27,263 bases of DNA from PXAP01 sp964520585 (lineage in GTDB: Bacteria > Bacteroidota > Bacteroidia > Bacteroidales > PUMT01): positions 1 to 27,263 of the forward strand of contig CAZFOO010000051.1 in NCBI GenBank assembly GCA_964520585.1. The letters are read 5' to 3'. Position numbers and translations under genes: made by a program. Positions within the stretch are counted from its first letter, which is position 1; every line of letters starts with the position of its first letter. The notes below the pieces were generated by a model. The model saw only the letters and a list, made by a program, of their open reading frames with translations, did not search any database and was not told the origin of the DNA. This document shows positions 1-8,013 of the stretch, piece by piece.

Positions 1-14
1 TCATGGGGATTCAT
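1..14 (-). CDS. start of an off-window gene (partial, first four codons)
   Basis: An ATG (complement of 12-14) follows a leader that is 47/50 identical to the one in front of hydC, including the first two codons ATG AAT. Only M-N-P-H is visible before the window ends. It begins about 45 nt downstream of the stop of the receiver-kinase hybrid gene, on the same strand. The start call rests on the conserved leader alone; the function cannot be seen. Confidence 0.4.
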
Positions 15-58
15 TCGTATAAAGTATAGTTAGCAATCTGTTTAACAATGTGTTACAA
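9..58 (-). promoter_or_regulatory. duplicated leader/operator, copy A
   Basis: This 50-bp stretch matches 7771-7820 at 47 of 50 positions (differences at 24, 37 and 38). On the minus strand it reads dyad, then CTAACTATA, then TATACGA directly before ATGAAT. The dyad at 38-58 has the form TTGT-n3-ACA-n-TGT-n3-ACAA, with its first base changed here (C at 38). It sits the same distance from the ATG as in the hydC copy, about 24 nt, so shared transcriptional control of hydC and the edge gene is likely. That functional reading is inference. Confidence 0.65.
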
Positions 59-59
59 C

Positions 60-1187
60 TCAGCCACCCGATCCTGGAAATATCAGTTTAAATGTGCTGC
101 CTTCTCCGGGCTTGCTCTCTACATTGATTACACCATTATATAAACGGATGAGCTTTTTCACAATTGACAGGCCCAGTCCGCTTCCTGTAATATTTTTCGT
201 TTGTTCATTCTTTATCCTTACAAATTCATCAAACAGCCGCGGGATCTCATCTTCGCCCATACCAATGCCCGTATCTTTTATAATAACCATTATTTTCCCA
301 TCCTTATCCTCAATAATAAAATCAACCTTTCCCCCCTCTATATTATATTTGATCGCATTTGAAAGCAGGTTGTTGAAAATAATCTCTATTTCTTCCTTAT
401 CTGCCTCAAACATGACCCTTGCGGGGCTTTTGAGAATTATTTCCACATCCTTCTGAATGGAGACCGGTCCCATGGTATCTATTGAAAGTTTAGCGATCTC
501 GGTAAGATTGACCGGCATCACCTCTCTTTTCTTTTTACCTGATTCTATCTTAGTCAGGTCAAGAAGATCCATGATCAGATTACGCATACCCTTAACCCTC
601 AACAATGATCTCTCGATTATCTTATCATAAGCCTGCAAATCATTTCCTGCCTGCCTGTCCTGCATCATACGCAAATATCCCTCTATGGCATTCAGGGGTG
701 TTTTCATTTCATGTGACAGAACCGACAAAAACTGAAACCTTATCTGTCTTCCCTCCTTATTCATTTTCCTGGTCATCCGTTTCAGGAATATATGCTTAGT
801 CACGCTTTCAATTGCAGATCGTAGTTCCTGAGGTGTAAAAGGTTTGGGAATAAAATCATGTGCCCCCTGGTTGGTGGCCTTGACGGCAAGTTCAAGCGAA
901 GCATATGAGGTGATCATCAATACTGTTGATCCCAATCGTTTTTTGTTTATATATTCAAGTACATCAATTCCCAGCATTCCCGGCAGTTTATTGTCAAGAA
1001 GAATAATATCGGGAATATCCTTATCTATTATATTAATTGCATCTTCTCCGGTATTGGTTTCCTGCACATCAAAACCAATATTTTCATCCATAAAGGGAAA
1101 ACCAACGGAATGTTTGGACAATATCCTGTTTATGCCCGAACATATTCCGGGCTCATCATCAACTACCAGGACCTTCAATTTTTCCAT
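60..1187 (-). CDS. receiver-histidine kinase hybrid (two-component signalling)
   Basis: A 375-aa soluble signalling protein. An N-terminal CheY-like receiver (about 1-130) has acidic residues D10/D11, phospho-acceptor D65, T93 and K115. A HisKA dimerisation domain has the H-box FLSVLSHEMKTPLNA (His159), and a HATPase domain carries NNLLSNAIKYN, DTGIGMG, FDEFVRI and GSGLGLSIV. There is no sensor domain, membrane segment or DNA-binding domain, so it must take its signal by phosphotransfer or protein contact. The stand-alone receiver gene ends 1 nt before it, and the hydrogenase-like kinase lies just upstream, suggesting one phosphorelay. It is the last complete gene of the leftward hydrogenase operon. 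Its physiological target is not visible. Confidence 0.88.
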   Translation of the reverse strand: MEKLKVLVVDDEPGICSGINRILSKHSVGFPFMDENIGFDVQETNTGEDAINIIDKDIPDIILLDNKLPGMLGIDVLEYINKKRLGSTVLMITSYASLELAVKATNQGAHDFIPKPFTPQELRSAIESVTKHIFLKRMTRKMNKEGRQIRFQFLSVLSHEMKTPLNAIEGYLRMMQDRQAGNDLQAYDKIIERSLLRVKGMRNLIMDLLDLTKIESGKKKREVMPVNLTEIAKLSIDTMGPVSIQKDVEIILKSPARVMFEADKEEIEIIFNNLLSNAIKYNIEGGKVDFIIEDKDGKIMVIIKDTGIGMGEDEIPRLFDEFVRIKNEQTKNITGSGLGLSIVKKLIRLYNGVINVESKPGEGSTFKLIFPGSGG

Positions 1188-1188
1188 T

Positions 1189-1584
1189 TCAGAGTTTTAA
1201 TAATTTCACTATCTCCTTATTTAGCTGATCGGCCCTGATCCCTTTTTCTATGTAAAGATCAGCTTTAATCCATTTACGATCCTCCTCACTGTCTACTCCG
1301 AAAGACATGCCGGTTTCGGCAGTTACAGCGGTAGCTATAATTACCGGAACATCCGGATACTTCCTCTTTAGCTTGAAGGCAAGAATAAACCCGCTGTCCT
1401 CCTTCTCCATCATCAGGTCAAGAATTGCAAGATTTGGTTTCATGGTATCCAGAAGATGTTCAGCCTCACGCTGACTTTCTGCTGTAATAACAGAAAAACC
1501 GAACTGTTCAATATTAAGTTTGGTCTGAAAGAGATAATCCTCGTCATCATCAACAAGTAGAATTGTCTTTTTATCCTTTTCCAT
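1189..1584 (-). CDS. stand-alone response regulator receiver protein
   Basis: A 131-aa single-domain receiver. The acidic pocket D12-D14, phospho-acceptor D56 (LAILDLMME), T85 and K114 are all present, so it should be phosphorylated. It carries an insert rich in D, E, R, K and W between T85 and K114 (about residues 92-108). I recall this insert from receivers encoded beside hydrogenase-linked kinases, but could not check it. There is no output domain. It lies between the hydrogenase-like histidine kinase (20 nt upstream) and the receiver-kinase hybrid (1 nt downstream), and most likely carries phosphate between them. Direct evidence covers the receiver fold; the relay order is inferred from gene order. 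Confidence 0.9.
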   Translation of the reverse strand: MEKDKKTILLVDDDEDYLFQTKLNIEQFGFSVITAESQREAEHLLDTMKPNLAILDLMMEKEDSGFILAFKLKRKYPDVPVIIATAVTAETGMSFGVDSEEDRKWIKADLYIEKGIRADQLNKEIVKLLKL

Positions 1585-1604
1585 CTGTACTGAATATTAA
1601 AACA

Positions 1605-3596
1605 TTAAACATTATTTAGCGGTATTGTAATAATAAAACTGGTCCCTGTTTGGCCCTTGCCCGGATCAGCGTTGGTCTTCAAATCTATTTGTCCGTTATG
1701 CATCTTCACGATACCGTATGTTGTGGCAAGACCAAGGCCAGTCCCTTTTCCTATTCCTTTGGTAGTATAAAAGGGTTCAAAAATCTTTTCCTTATCTTCT
1801 TCTCTTATTCCGGTACCTGTATCACTTACGTGAAATTCAGCAGTTTTGCTGTCACATCTGACCTCAATTTTAAGAATTCCTCCATCGGGCATAGCTTCTA
1901 CTGCATTCTTCAACAGATTGGTGAGGGCCTGTATTATCTGTTCGGCATCAAGCTCGGCATCTCCCCTATCCATATTACTCTTATCAATTTGAACATTGAT
2001 ATTACCGGGAACAATTATTGCATCTAAAGCCTGTTTTACCACTCTCTCAAGATTGACCTCGACAGGATTTACCTGATTTTTCCGGGCAAAATTAAGAAGT
2101 CCGCCAACTATCTTCTTACACCGGTTAGCCTGTTCCACGATAAGTTTAAGATCGGAATAAGCTTCAGCATTTTTCGGAAGTTCATCGAGCAAGAGATTGG
2201 AATACATTATTACAACCCCCAGTGGATTATTCAACTCATGCGCAATTCCGGCAGAAAGTTGTCCCATGCTGGCCATTTTCTCAGATTGCTTCAGGGCCTG
2301 TTGCACGGTAACAAGTTTTTCATTGGTTACTGCAAGATCATTTATTGAATTATGAAGTTTGTCTATAGTCATGGGCAAACACATCTCAACTTCTGCCAGT
2401 CCCTCGATGATGGCAATTGCATGCTCCTCACATGTTTCATATCCGCATGCTCCGCAATTCAGAAAATCCCTGACATCAAATTTGCCCATTTTTTCTAGTT
2501 CCTTTCTTATCTCGTTGACTGAAGGATTGGGTAATCTCTGGTCATCAGGCTCAAACTTACAATGCAGATCCAAATTGGCATATTGTTCAATATTTTTTTC
2601 CCATTCTGCCCTGTTATAATTTTTTATTTTCTCCCGTACGTAATTACTTACATAGCTCCTTCTAACATAATGCTTTCCACCCTCAGACATTCCGGGACCC
2701 ATTATACATCCTTCACAACACAACAGCTCCAGATGCTGGTCGCTGATCAGGCCATCCTCAAACTCTTTTATGGCTTCCTGAAAATCTGTCCTTCCTTCTG
2801 CAACTATAATCCTGCCCTCAAATGCATTATCCTCAATATCAACTGTCTGCAGAAGCCCACGGCTTATCGGGAATACAGCACCTTTACCTGCCATTGGCTC
2901 ATCGAAATCTTGAGAAGTCACATTCTGCTGATCAATATCCCTTTCCCTGAACATCTCTCTTAATTCAGCAAATGTTATTACCTCATCCACATCGTCTGAT
3001 TCTTCCTTTTTGGCAACACATGGTCCGGTGAATACAATTTTCACATCATTACCCAGCTTTTTTCTCACAACCCGGCTCATGGCTGCCATTGGTGATATTA
3101 TACCCGCCAGGTAAGGAACAAGATCAGGATGGTATTGCCGGATATAATTAACAATGGCCGGACAATCGGAAGAAATATATCTCCTGTCGCCTTTCTCCTC
3201 CAGAATTTCTTTGTACCGGAGTGCGACCAGGTCAGCACCAAAGCCAACTTCAAAAACATGATCAAAGCCAAGGTTTTTCATCATTCCGACGAATCGTCTA
3301 TAGTCACCGATTTCGGTGAATTCGGCAGGAAAACTGGGAGCGACAATAGCTGCAACCCTTACCGGAGATTCAAGCATATCATAAACCTGCATTGCTGAAC
3401 GTGCATATACTTTGGCTCCCTGGCTACATACACGGGTACAGTTTCCGCATCCTATGCACCTCTCAATAAGTACCTCTGCCTGTCCGTTTATTATCTTGAT
3501 CGCCTTTGCAGGGCATTCTCTTACGCAGGTATAACAAACACGGCATCTGTCCTTTAAAGTTATGAGAAGTTTATTGCGATCCTTTGAATTATTCAT
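1605..3596 (-). CDS. [FeFe]-hydrogenase-like sensor histidine kinase
   Basis: A 663-aa protein. Two [4Fe-4S] ferredoxin motifs (C18/21/24/28 and C47/50/53/57) are followed by a hydrogenase large-subunit-like domain (about 78-330), an Fe-S domain of the pfam04060 type (C381/384/389/406), a coiled linker (about 410-440), HisKA with H453 (AGIAHELNNPLG) and a HATPase domain (NLLKNAVEAMPDGG, DTGTGIRE, GTGLGLAT). H-cluster motifs are altered: TSCCP reads SSDCP, with D144 at the proton-relay Cys position. The second loop is GPCVAKKEE, and the third is LCCEGCIMGPG. The four cubane-ligand cysteines (145, 193, 293, 297) remain. This fits the histidine-kinase-linked sensory hydrogenase group rather than an enzyme. 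It is co-transcribed with hydCBA (9 nt after hydA) and two downstream receivers. H2 or redox sensing is inferred. Confidence 0.88.
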   Translation of the reverse strand: MNNSKDRNKLLITLKDRCRVCYTCVRECPAKAIKIINGQAEVLIERCIGCGNCTRVCSQGAKVYARSAMQVYDMLESPVRVAAIVAPSFPAEFTEIGDYRRFVGMMKNLGFDHVFEVGFGADLVALRYKEILEEKGDRRYISSDCPAIVNYIRQYHPDLVPYLAGIISPMAAMSRVVRKKLGNDVKIVFTGPCVAKKEESDDVDEVITFAELREMFRERDIDQQNVTSQDFDEPMAGKGAVFPISRGLLQTVDIEDNAFEGRIIVAEGRTDFQEAIKEFEDGLISDQHLELLCCEGCIMGPGMSEGGKHYVRRSYVSNYVREKIKNYNRAEWEKNIEQYANLDLHCKFEPDDQRLPNPSVNEIRKELEKMGKFDVRDFLNCGACGYETCEEHAIAIIEGLAEVEMCLPMTIDKLHNSINDLAVTNEKLVTVQQALKQSEKMASMGQLSAGIAHELNNPLGVVIMYSNLLLDELPKNAEAYSDLKLIVEQANRCKKIVGGLLNFARKNQVNPVEVNLERVVKQALDAIIVPGNINVQIDKSNMDRGDAELDAEQIIQALTNLLKNAVEAMPDGGILKIEVRCDSKTAEFHVSDTGTGIREEDKEKIFEPFYTTKGIGKGTGLGLATTYGIVKMHNGQIDLKTNADPGKGQTGTSFIITIPLNNV

Positions 3597-3605
3597 TTGG
3601 TTAAG

Positions 3606-5330
3606 CTATAATAAAACTTTTCGTTCTGAATAGGTGGTATGTAATAATTTAAGAGATTTTTCGCTACCCGGCCTTTCAAAAAAATCACTATACATATCAT
3701 TGATCGCCGGATTTTTATGAGCACACCTTATGGTTTCCTTCTCATCAATTCCGTATAAAGCTTTCATACGTGCCCGCACCGCAGTATCTCCTGCACCAAT
3801 AGGTTGTCCGCCACCATTGATACAGCCCCCGGAACATGCCATTATTTCAACAAAATCGAATTCGCATTTACCTGACCTGATCTCCTCAAGTAAAGATATT
3901 GCATTTGAAAGCCCACTGACAACAACAAATTTGTAGGTTGTCTTACCTATCTTCAGACTGCTTTCCTTTCTTACCTTGCCTCCGCGCAATTCATTTATTT
4001 TCAGTTCAGGCAACTCCTTTCCTCCTGCACTGTAGGGTAATGTCCGGATGAGAGCCTCGGTCATTCCACCGGCAGAACCAAAGATCTTCCCTGATGAGCT
4101 TCTGATGCCATATGGTTCATCGGCAATCTCGGGTTCAACCTGATTCATATCTATACCATAAAGTTTTATCAGTTTTGCAAGTTCTCTTGTAGTAAGCACA
4201 GCATCAATATCCGATACCCCCTTCTTTGTCATCTCCTCCCTCTGGGCTTCAAATTTTTTTGCGGTACAGGGAGCTACAGCAACTGAGAATATGTTACCTG
4301 CATCAATACCTGCATTATCCGGATAGTAAGTCTTCAATACCGACCCAAGCATCTGCTGGGGAGATTTACAAGCAGACATCGCTGGTAAAAGATCGGGATA
4401 TGACTGCTCGGCAAATTTAACCCAGGCCGGACAACAACTTGACAGTAGAGGCAATTTATCTTCGCTCCTTTTTCTCTGAATAAGTTCATAAGACAGTTCC
4501 ATTACTGCCAGGTCGGCAGCAAAAGAAGTATCAAATACTTTGTCAAACCCAATCTTTTTTAAAACGGCATTGATCACTCCACCTATATCCTTCCCCGGCT
4601 TTATTCCGAATTCTTCAGCAAGCGTAACACTTACAGACGGTGCACATTGAACTACCACACTCTTTTCACTGTTATGGAGTGCATCTTCAAGTTCCGGCAG
4701 GTTATCTTTTTCGAAAAGGGCACCGGTAGGGCACACCATGATACATTGCCCGCAATTTATACAACTTGAAAAATTGAGGTCCTTATTATATGTAGTGCCT
4801 ATTATAGTCCGGTTTCCCCTGTTGACAAAATCGATGGCAAATACCGAAAGTTTTTCCTCACACATACGAACACATCTTCCGCAAAGGATACATTTGGCAG
4901 GATCGCGTATTATCGCCGGACTCGAATGATCAAGCTTATATTTATTTTTACTTCCCATTATCCTGCGCTCCCTTACATTTAGCTCTTCTGCCAGGGTCTG
5001 AAGTTCACAGTTTCTGTTACGCTCACAATACAGGCAATCATCAGGATGGTTTGACAACAGTAATTCAACAATGGTCTTACGTGACTTAATGACCCTGGGT
5101 GAATGAGTCTTAATCTTCATCCACTCATTAACAGGCTGCGAACAGGAAGGAACAAGACCTTGCCTCCCTTCAATTTCAACAACACACATCCTGCATGCTC
5201 CTGTAGGTGTAAAATCTTTCATGGAGCAGATAGAAGGAATCTTTATGCCATTCGACTCAAGTGCCGACATGATGGTTTCTCCTTTACGGGCTTTTATAAC
5301 CTTATTGTTAACCTCTATCTTAACTATCAT
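3606..5330 (-). CDS. hydA: [FeFe] hydrogenase catalytic subunit, HydA
   Basis: A 574-aa catalytic subunit that interconverts protons and H2. An N-terminal [2Fe-2S] domain (C35/46/49/63) is followed by a His-Cys3 [4Fe-4S] site (H95, C99, C102, C108), two [4Fe-4S] sites (C147/150/153/157 and C190/193/196/200) and the H-cluster domain. Its motifs are SSCCPAW, APCTAKKFE and EIMACSGGCINGGGQP. The length and the cysteine numbers (299, 300, 355, 499, 503) coincide with those known for Clostridium pasteurianus CpI. Unlike CpI, the residue two before C355 is Ala rather than Met (A353). With NuoE- and NuoF-like partners upstream, it fits the trimeric electron-bifurcating class (group A3), which couples NADH and reduced ferredoxin oxidation to H2 production, or the reverse. 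No maturases (HydE/F/G) are in the window. Confidence 0.95.
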   Translation of the reverse strand: MIVKIEVNNKVIKARKGETIMSALESNGIKIPSICSMKDFTPTGACRMCVVEIEGRQGLVPSCSQPVNEWMKIKTHSPRVIKSRKTIVELLLSNHPDDCLYCERNRNCELQTLAEELNVRERRIMGSKNKYKLDHSSPAIIRDPAKCILCGRCVRMCEEKLSVFAIDFVNRGNRTIIGTTYNKDLNFSSCINCGQCIMVCPTGALFEKDNLPELEDALHNSEKSVVVQCAPSVSVTLAEEFGIKPGKDIGGVINAVLKKIGFDKVFDTSFAADLAVMELSYELIQRKRSEDKLPLLSSCCPAWVKFAEQSYPDLLPAMSACKSPQQMLGSVLKTYYPDNAGIDAGNIFSVAVAPCTAKKFEAQREEMTKKGVSDIDAVLTTRELAKLIKLYGIDMNQVEPEIADEPYGIRSSSGKIFGSAGGMTEALIRTLPYSAGGKELPELKINELRGGKVRKESSLKIGKTTYKFVVVSGLSNAISLLEEIRSGKCEFDFVEIMACSGGCINGGGQPIGAGDTAVRARMKALYGIDEKETIRCAHKNPAINDMYSDFFERPGSEKSLKLLHTTYSERKVLL

Positions 5331-5356
5331 TTATCAATTGTTTGCGGTTTCCGAAT

Positions 5357-7309
5357 CTATTTAACCGATATGGCGTTGAATTTACACACATCATAACATA
5401 TACCACATCCTGTGCACTTATCCTCAACAATAAAAAAAGGATGACGAGCGGTACCTATTATGGCAGATACGGGACATTTAGATGCACATACAGAACAACC
5501 GGTGCATTTATCAACATCTATATAAAACAACCTTAGTTCCTTGCAGACACCTGCGTTACATTCCCTGTCAAAAATATGTTCCTCATAGTCATTCCGGAAA
5601 TACCTCAGAGAACTGATTACCGGATTTGGAGCTTTTTGACCCAGGCCACAAAGCGAGGTATCCCTTATCACGCCGGCAAGGTTTTCCAGCTGCATCACAC
5701 CCTTAAAACGTTCGAGTGTATTGTGCCTGTTTTCGTCTACAGGACGTTTAGTAATATTTTCATAGACCTCCAGCATTCTCCGTGTACCTTCCCTGCAGGG
5801 AATGCATTTTCCGCAACTCTCTTGCTGTATGAAATCCATAAAATATTTAACCATATCTATTATGCAGCAATCCTCATCCAGAACAACCATACCACCTGAT
5901 CCCATATATACTCCTTCTGATGCCAGGGAATCAAAATCATACGATACATCGATATTCTCTTTGGTCAGAAACCCTCCTGACGGTCCCCCTATCTGTACTG
6001 CCTTAAAACTTTTCTTTCCGGGTATACCTTCCCCAACGTCAAAGATCAGGTCCCTTACCCTGGTCCCCAATGGCACCTCAACCACCCCGTGATTAACTAT
6101 CTTACCCGATAACACAAGTATCTTAGTCCCCCTGGCAGTTTCACTTCCAATCGATCTGAACCAGTCCGGTCCGTTCTCAAATATTGCAGGAATATTGGAA
6201 AGTGTTTCCACGTTATTCACTACGGTAGGCTTGCCGAATAATCCCGACACAGCAGGATATGGAGGTTTGGGTCTTGGCATACCACGCTTACCTTCAATAC
6301 TGCTTATCATGGCAGTCTCCTCCCCGCAAACAAAAGCCCCGGGGCCCTTGCGGACTATAATATCAATATTGAATCCCGAACCGTAAACATTATGTCCGAG
6401 CAGCTCATACTGCCTTGCCTGCTCAATGGCTTCCTCCAGCCGTTTAATTGCCGTTTTATAATCATTGCGTATGTATATGTAAGCCCTGGAAGTCCCTATT
6501 GCGTAAGCAGCTATAATGATTCCCTCAAGCAACCGGTGAGGGTCACTTTCGATCATGGCCCGGTTCGCGAACCCCCCAGGGTCACTTTCATCGGCATTAC
6601 ACAGCAAATATCGCTGGTCGGCAATAACAGCATGTGCAACCTTCCATTTTTTGCCGGTCAAAAAGCCTCCGCCACCCCTGCCCTGCAGACCACTTTTTTC
6701 AACTATATCGCAAACCTCCTCATGTGTGTAATTCCTGATTGTCTTTACGTAGGAGCGGTAACCGCCGGTTGCTATGTAGTCTTCAATAGAGAAGGGATTG
6801 ATGCGTCCCCAGTTTTTCATCAGATTCCTCTTCTGAAGGGAGAAAAAGGGGAGTTCCTCGACAAAGGGTACATCTTTCCATAACTCAAGTGAAGAGATAT
6901 TATGTTGGCCGAGTAAATGATCATCCGGCACCATGCTGTTAAACATTCCATCAAGTATAAAAGGCAATTTATCTGCCGTTACATTCCTGAAAGAAACTTT
7001 TGCCTTTCCCGGTAACTGAACCTCTAAAAGGGGCTCCATTGAACAATAACCGGTACAGCCGGTCTCCACCACTTCGGCCTTTACATTTCGTTCTGTTATG
7101 TATTTTTTTATTTCAGAAAGCGTTTCACCTGCACCGGAAATCAGTCCACAACTCCCGGTTCCGATAAAAACAACAGGATATTTAACTTTCTCCCTTCGGA
7201 CAAGCCTCAATACTTTTACAATATCAGCTGACAATTCGGCTGATTCATTCATCAGCACATTATCAACCAGATATTCTTTCTCAATTGGTATATGGGTCCT
7301 GGCAGTCAT
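5357..7309 (-). CDS. hydB: bifurcating hydrogenase flavoprotein subunit, HydB (NuoF-like)
   Basis: A 650-aa diaphorase subunit binding FMN, NAD(H) and Fe-S clusters. The N-terminal thioredoxin-like region has C54, C85 and C89. The FMN/NADH core contains GRGGGGFLTGKKW (210-222), NADESDPGGF (238-247) and GPGAFVCGEETA (322-333). A NuoF [4Fe-4S] site follows at C499, C502, C505 and C554. The C-terminal extension adds a two-cluster ferredoxin domain (C602/605/608/612 and C632/635/638/642), which separates HydB from complex I NuoF. Two nucleotides separate it from hydC and 26 from hydA. The family oxidises or reduces NAD(H) at FMN and passes electrons to HydA and ferredoxin. All expected cofactor motifs are present, so the protein looks functional. 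Confidence 0.95.
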   Translation of the reverse strand: MTARTHIPIEKEYLVDNVLMNESAELSADIVKVLRLVRREKVKYPVVFIGTGSCGLISGAGETLSEIKKYITERNVKAEVVETGCTGYCSMEPLLEVQLPGKAKVSFRNVTADKLPFILDGMFNSMVPDDHLLGQHNISSLELWKDVPFVEELPFFSLQKRNLMKNWGRINPFSIEDYIATGGYRSYVKTIRNYTHEEVCDIVEKSGLQGRGGGGFLTGKKWKVAHAVIADQRYLLCNADESDPGGFANRAMIESDPHRLLEGIIIAAYAIGTSRAYIYIRNDYKTAIKRLEEAIEQARQYELLGHNVYGSGFNIDIIVRKGPGAFVCGEETAMISSIEGKRGMPRPKPPYPAVSGLFGKPTVVNNVETLSNIPAIFENGPDWFRSIGSETARGTKILVLSGKIVNHGVVEVPLGTRVRDLIFDVGEGIPGKKSFKAVQIGGPSGGFLTKENIDVSYDFDSLASEGVYMGSGGMVVLDEDCCIIDMVKYFMDFIQQESCGKCIPCREGTRRMLEVYENITKRPVDENRHNTLERFKGVMQLENLAGVIRDTSLCGLGQKAPNPVISSLRYFRNDYEEHIFDRECNAGVCKELRLFYIDVDKCTGCSVCASKCPVSAIIGTARHPFFIVEDKCTGCGICYDVCKFNAISVK

Positions 7310-7311
7310 GA

Positions 7312-7776
7312 TTATTCCTCCCCGTGTATATATGAATCTATTATATCTTTAATATCTCCGGATTTAATCTTTGTATGGTAATTATCATTAACCTGTATAA
7401 GTGGAGATAAATGGCATGCCCCCATGCAGGCTACAATTTCAAGGCTGAATATGCCATCCCTGGTTGTTTGTCCCGGTAAGATTTTCAGCTTTTTCTCAAG
7501 TTCCCTGATTATGTCAGAAGTTCCATTCACATGGCAGGATGTCCCATGGCACAACCTGATATGAAACTTTCCAAGCGGCTCAAAACGAAACTGGTTATAA
7601 AAAGTTGCAAGACTGAAAACCTTACTGGAGGGCAGGTCAAGATACCGGCTTACCTCAACTATTGATGTTTCGGAAAGATAACCATACTGTTCCTGGATAT
7701 CCTGCAATATGGGAATAAGGCAATCCCTGTGCCCTTTTGGATATTTTGAAAGAATTGCAGTAGTTTGCTCATTCAT
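7312..7776 (-). CDS. hydC: bifurcating hydrogenase thioredoxin-like [2Fe-2S] subunit, HydC (NuoE-like)
   Basis: A 154-aa NuoE-family protein. Helical residues 1-60 precede a thioredoxin-fold [2Fe-2S] domain with C76-x4-C81 and C117-x3-C121 (LCHGTSCHVNG and VACMGACHLSP). Family members are about 150-165 aa, so it is full length. The ATG at 7774-7776 (complement) is supported by the conserved leader immediately upstream and by NuoE alignment. It is the first gene of the leftward hydC-hydB-hydA operon and overlaps nothing. Its role is electron transfer within the HydABC complex. Its promoter region contains the dyad at 7800-7820, which recurs before the gene at the left edge. Confidence 0.95.
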   Translation of the reverse strand: MNEQTTAILSKYPKGHRDCLIPILQDIQEQYGYLSETSIVEVSRYLDLPSSKVFSLATFYNQFRFEPLGKFHIRLCHGTSCHVNGTSDIIRELEKKLKILPGQTTRDGIFSLEIVACMGACHLSPLIQVNDNYHTKIKSGDIKDIIDSYIHGEE

Positions 7777-7820
7777 TCGTATAAATTATAGTTAGCAAAT
7801 TGTTTAACAATGTGTTACAA
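7771..7820 (-). promoter_or_regulatory. hydC leader with dyad operator, copy B
   Basis: On the minus strand the dyad TTGT-n3-ACA-n-TGT-n3-ACAA (7800-7820; 14 of 21 positions symmetric) is followed by TTTGCTAACTATAATTTATA and then CGAATGAAT at the start codon. An inner perfect dyad ATTGTT-n-AACAAT lies within it (7799-7811). A TTG-N19-TAATTTAT arrangement is possible, but it would leave almost no 5' leader, so the exact promoter is uncertain. The near-identical copy at 9-58 supports a conserved regulatory role. Confidence 0.6.
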
Positions 7821-7857
7821 ATCCATGATACGGATGTTTTGCTTTTCAAATCCATGG

Positions 7858-7908
7858 AACCCTCATGTTTATACATTTTATTTTGTGTTACGCAGTACCA
7901 TGAGGGTT
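7858..7908. repeat. 10-bp inverted repeat in the hydrogenase spacer
   Basis: AACCCTCATG at 7858-7867 is matched exactly by its reverse complement at 7899-7908, with 31 bases between. The stem is more G+C-rich than the surrounding spacer. It has no T-tract, so it does not look like a terminator. A direct repeat AAATCCATG lies nearby (7819-7827 and 7848-7856). A regulator-binding or leader-RNA role is possible but not shown. Confidence 0.5.
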
Positions 7909-7947
7909 TCATAGGAATTATCTTTACACAGGTTACTGAATAATACC

Positions 7948-7974
7948 TTTTTGTAAAACACAATTTTACAAAAA
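7948..7974. promoter_or_regulatory. perfect 11-bp inverted repeat, possible operator
   Basis: TTTTTGTAAAA (7948-7958) and TTTTACAAAAA (7964-7974) are exact reverse complements around a 5-base spacer CACAA. The core has the form TTGTAAAA-n5-TTTTACAA, the same TTGT...ACAA ends and 21-bp length as the hydC dyad. The stem is almost entirely A-T, so a protein-binding site is more likely than an RNA terminator. The regulator is unknown. Confidence 0.5.
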
Positions 7975-7978
7975 AATA

Positions 7979-8013
7979 TTGTTACTCTGTAAACAATGTT
8001 ACTAAATTAACAA
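7979..8013. promoter_or_regulatory. two tandem Rex-like dyads
   Basis: Box 1 (7979-7996) reads TTGTTACTCTGTAAACAA and box 2 (7996-8013) reads ATGTTACTAAATTAACAA. Each matches 12 of 14 fixed positions of TTGTTAA-n4-TTAACAA, a known form of the binding site for the NADH/NAD+-sensing repressor Rex. They abut head to tail with a 17-bp period. A third, closer-spaced dyad ATGTTA-AG-TAACAT follows at 8025-8038. The location between two divergent hydrogenase-related operons fits redox control. No rex gene is in the window, so the regulator is an inference; a CRP/FNR-family protein is the main alternative. Confidence 0.5.

Noticed and set aside
1605..3596. Second catalytic [FeFe] hydrogenase
   Set aside because: The H-cluster loops are altered (SSDCP, EGCIMGPG) and the protein ends in a complete histidine kinase, so a sensor is the better call.
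7948..7974. Intrinsic terminator
   Set aside because: The stem is almost only A-T pairs and no gene ends nearby, so a protein-binding dyad is more plausible.
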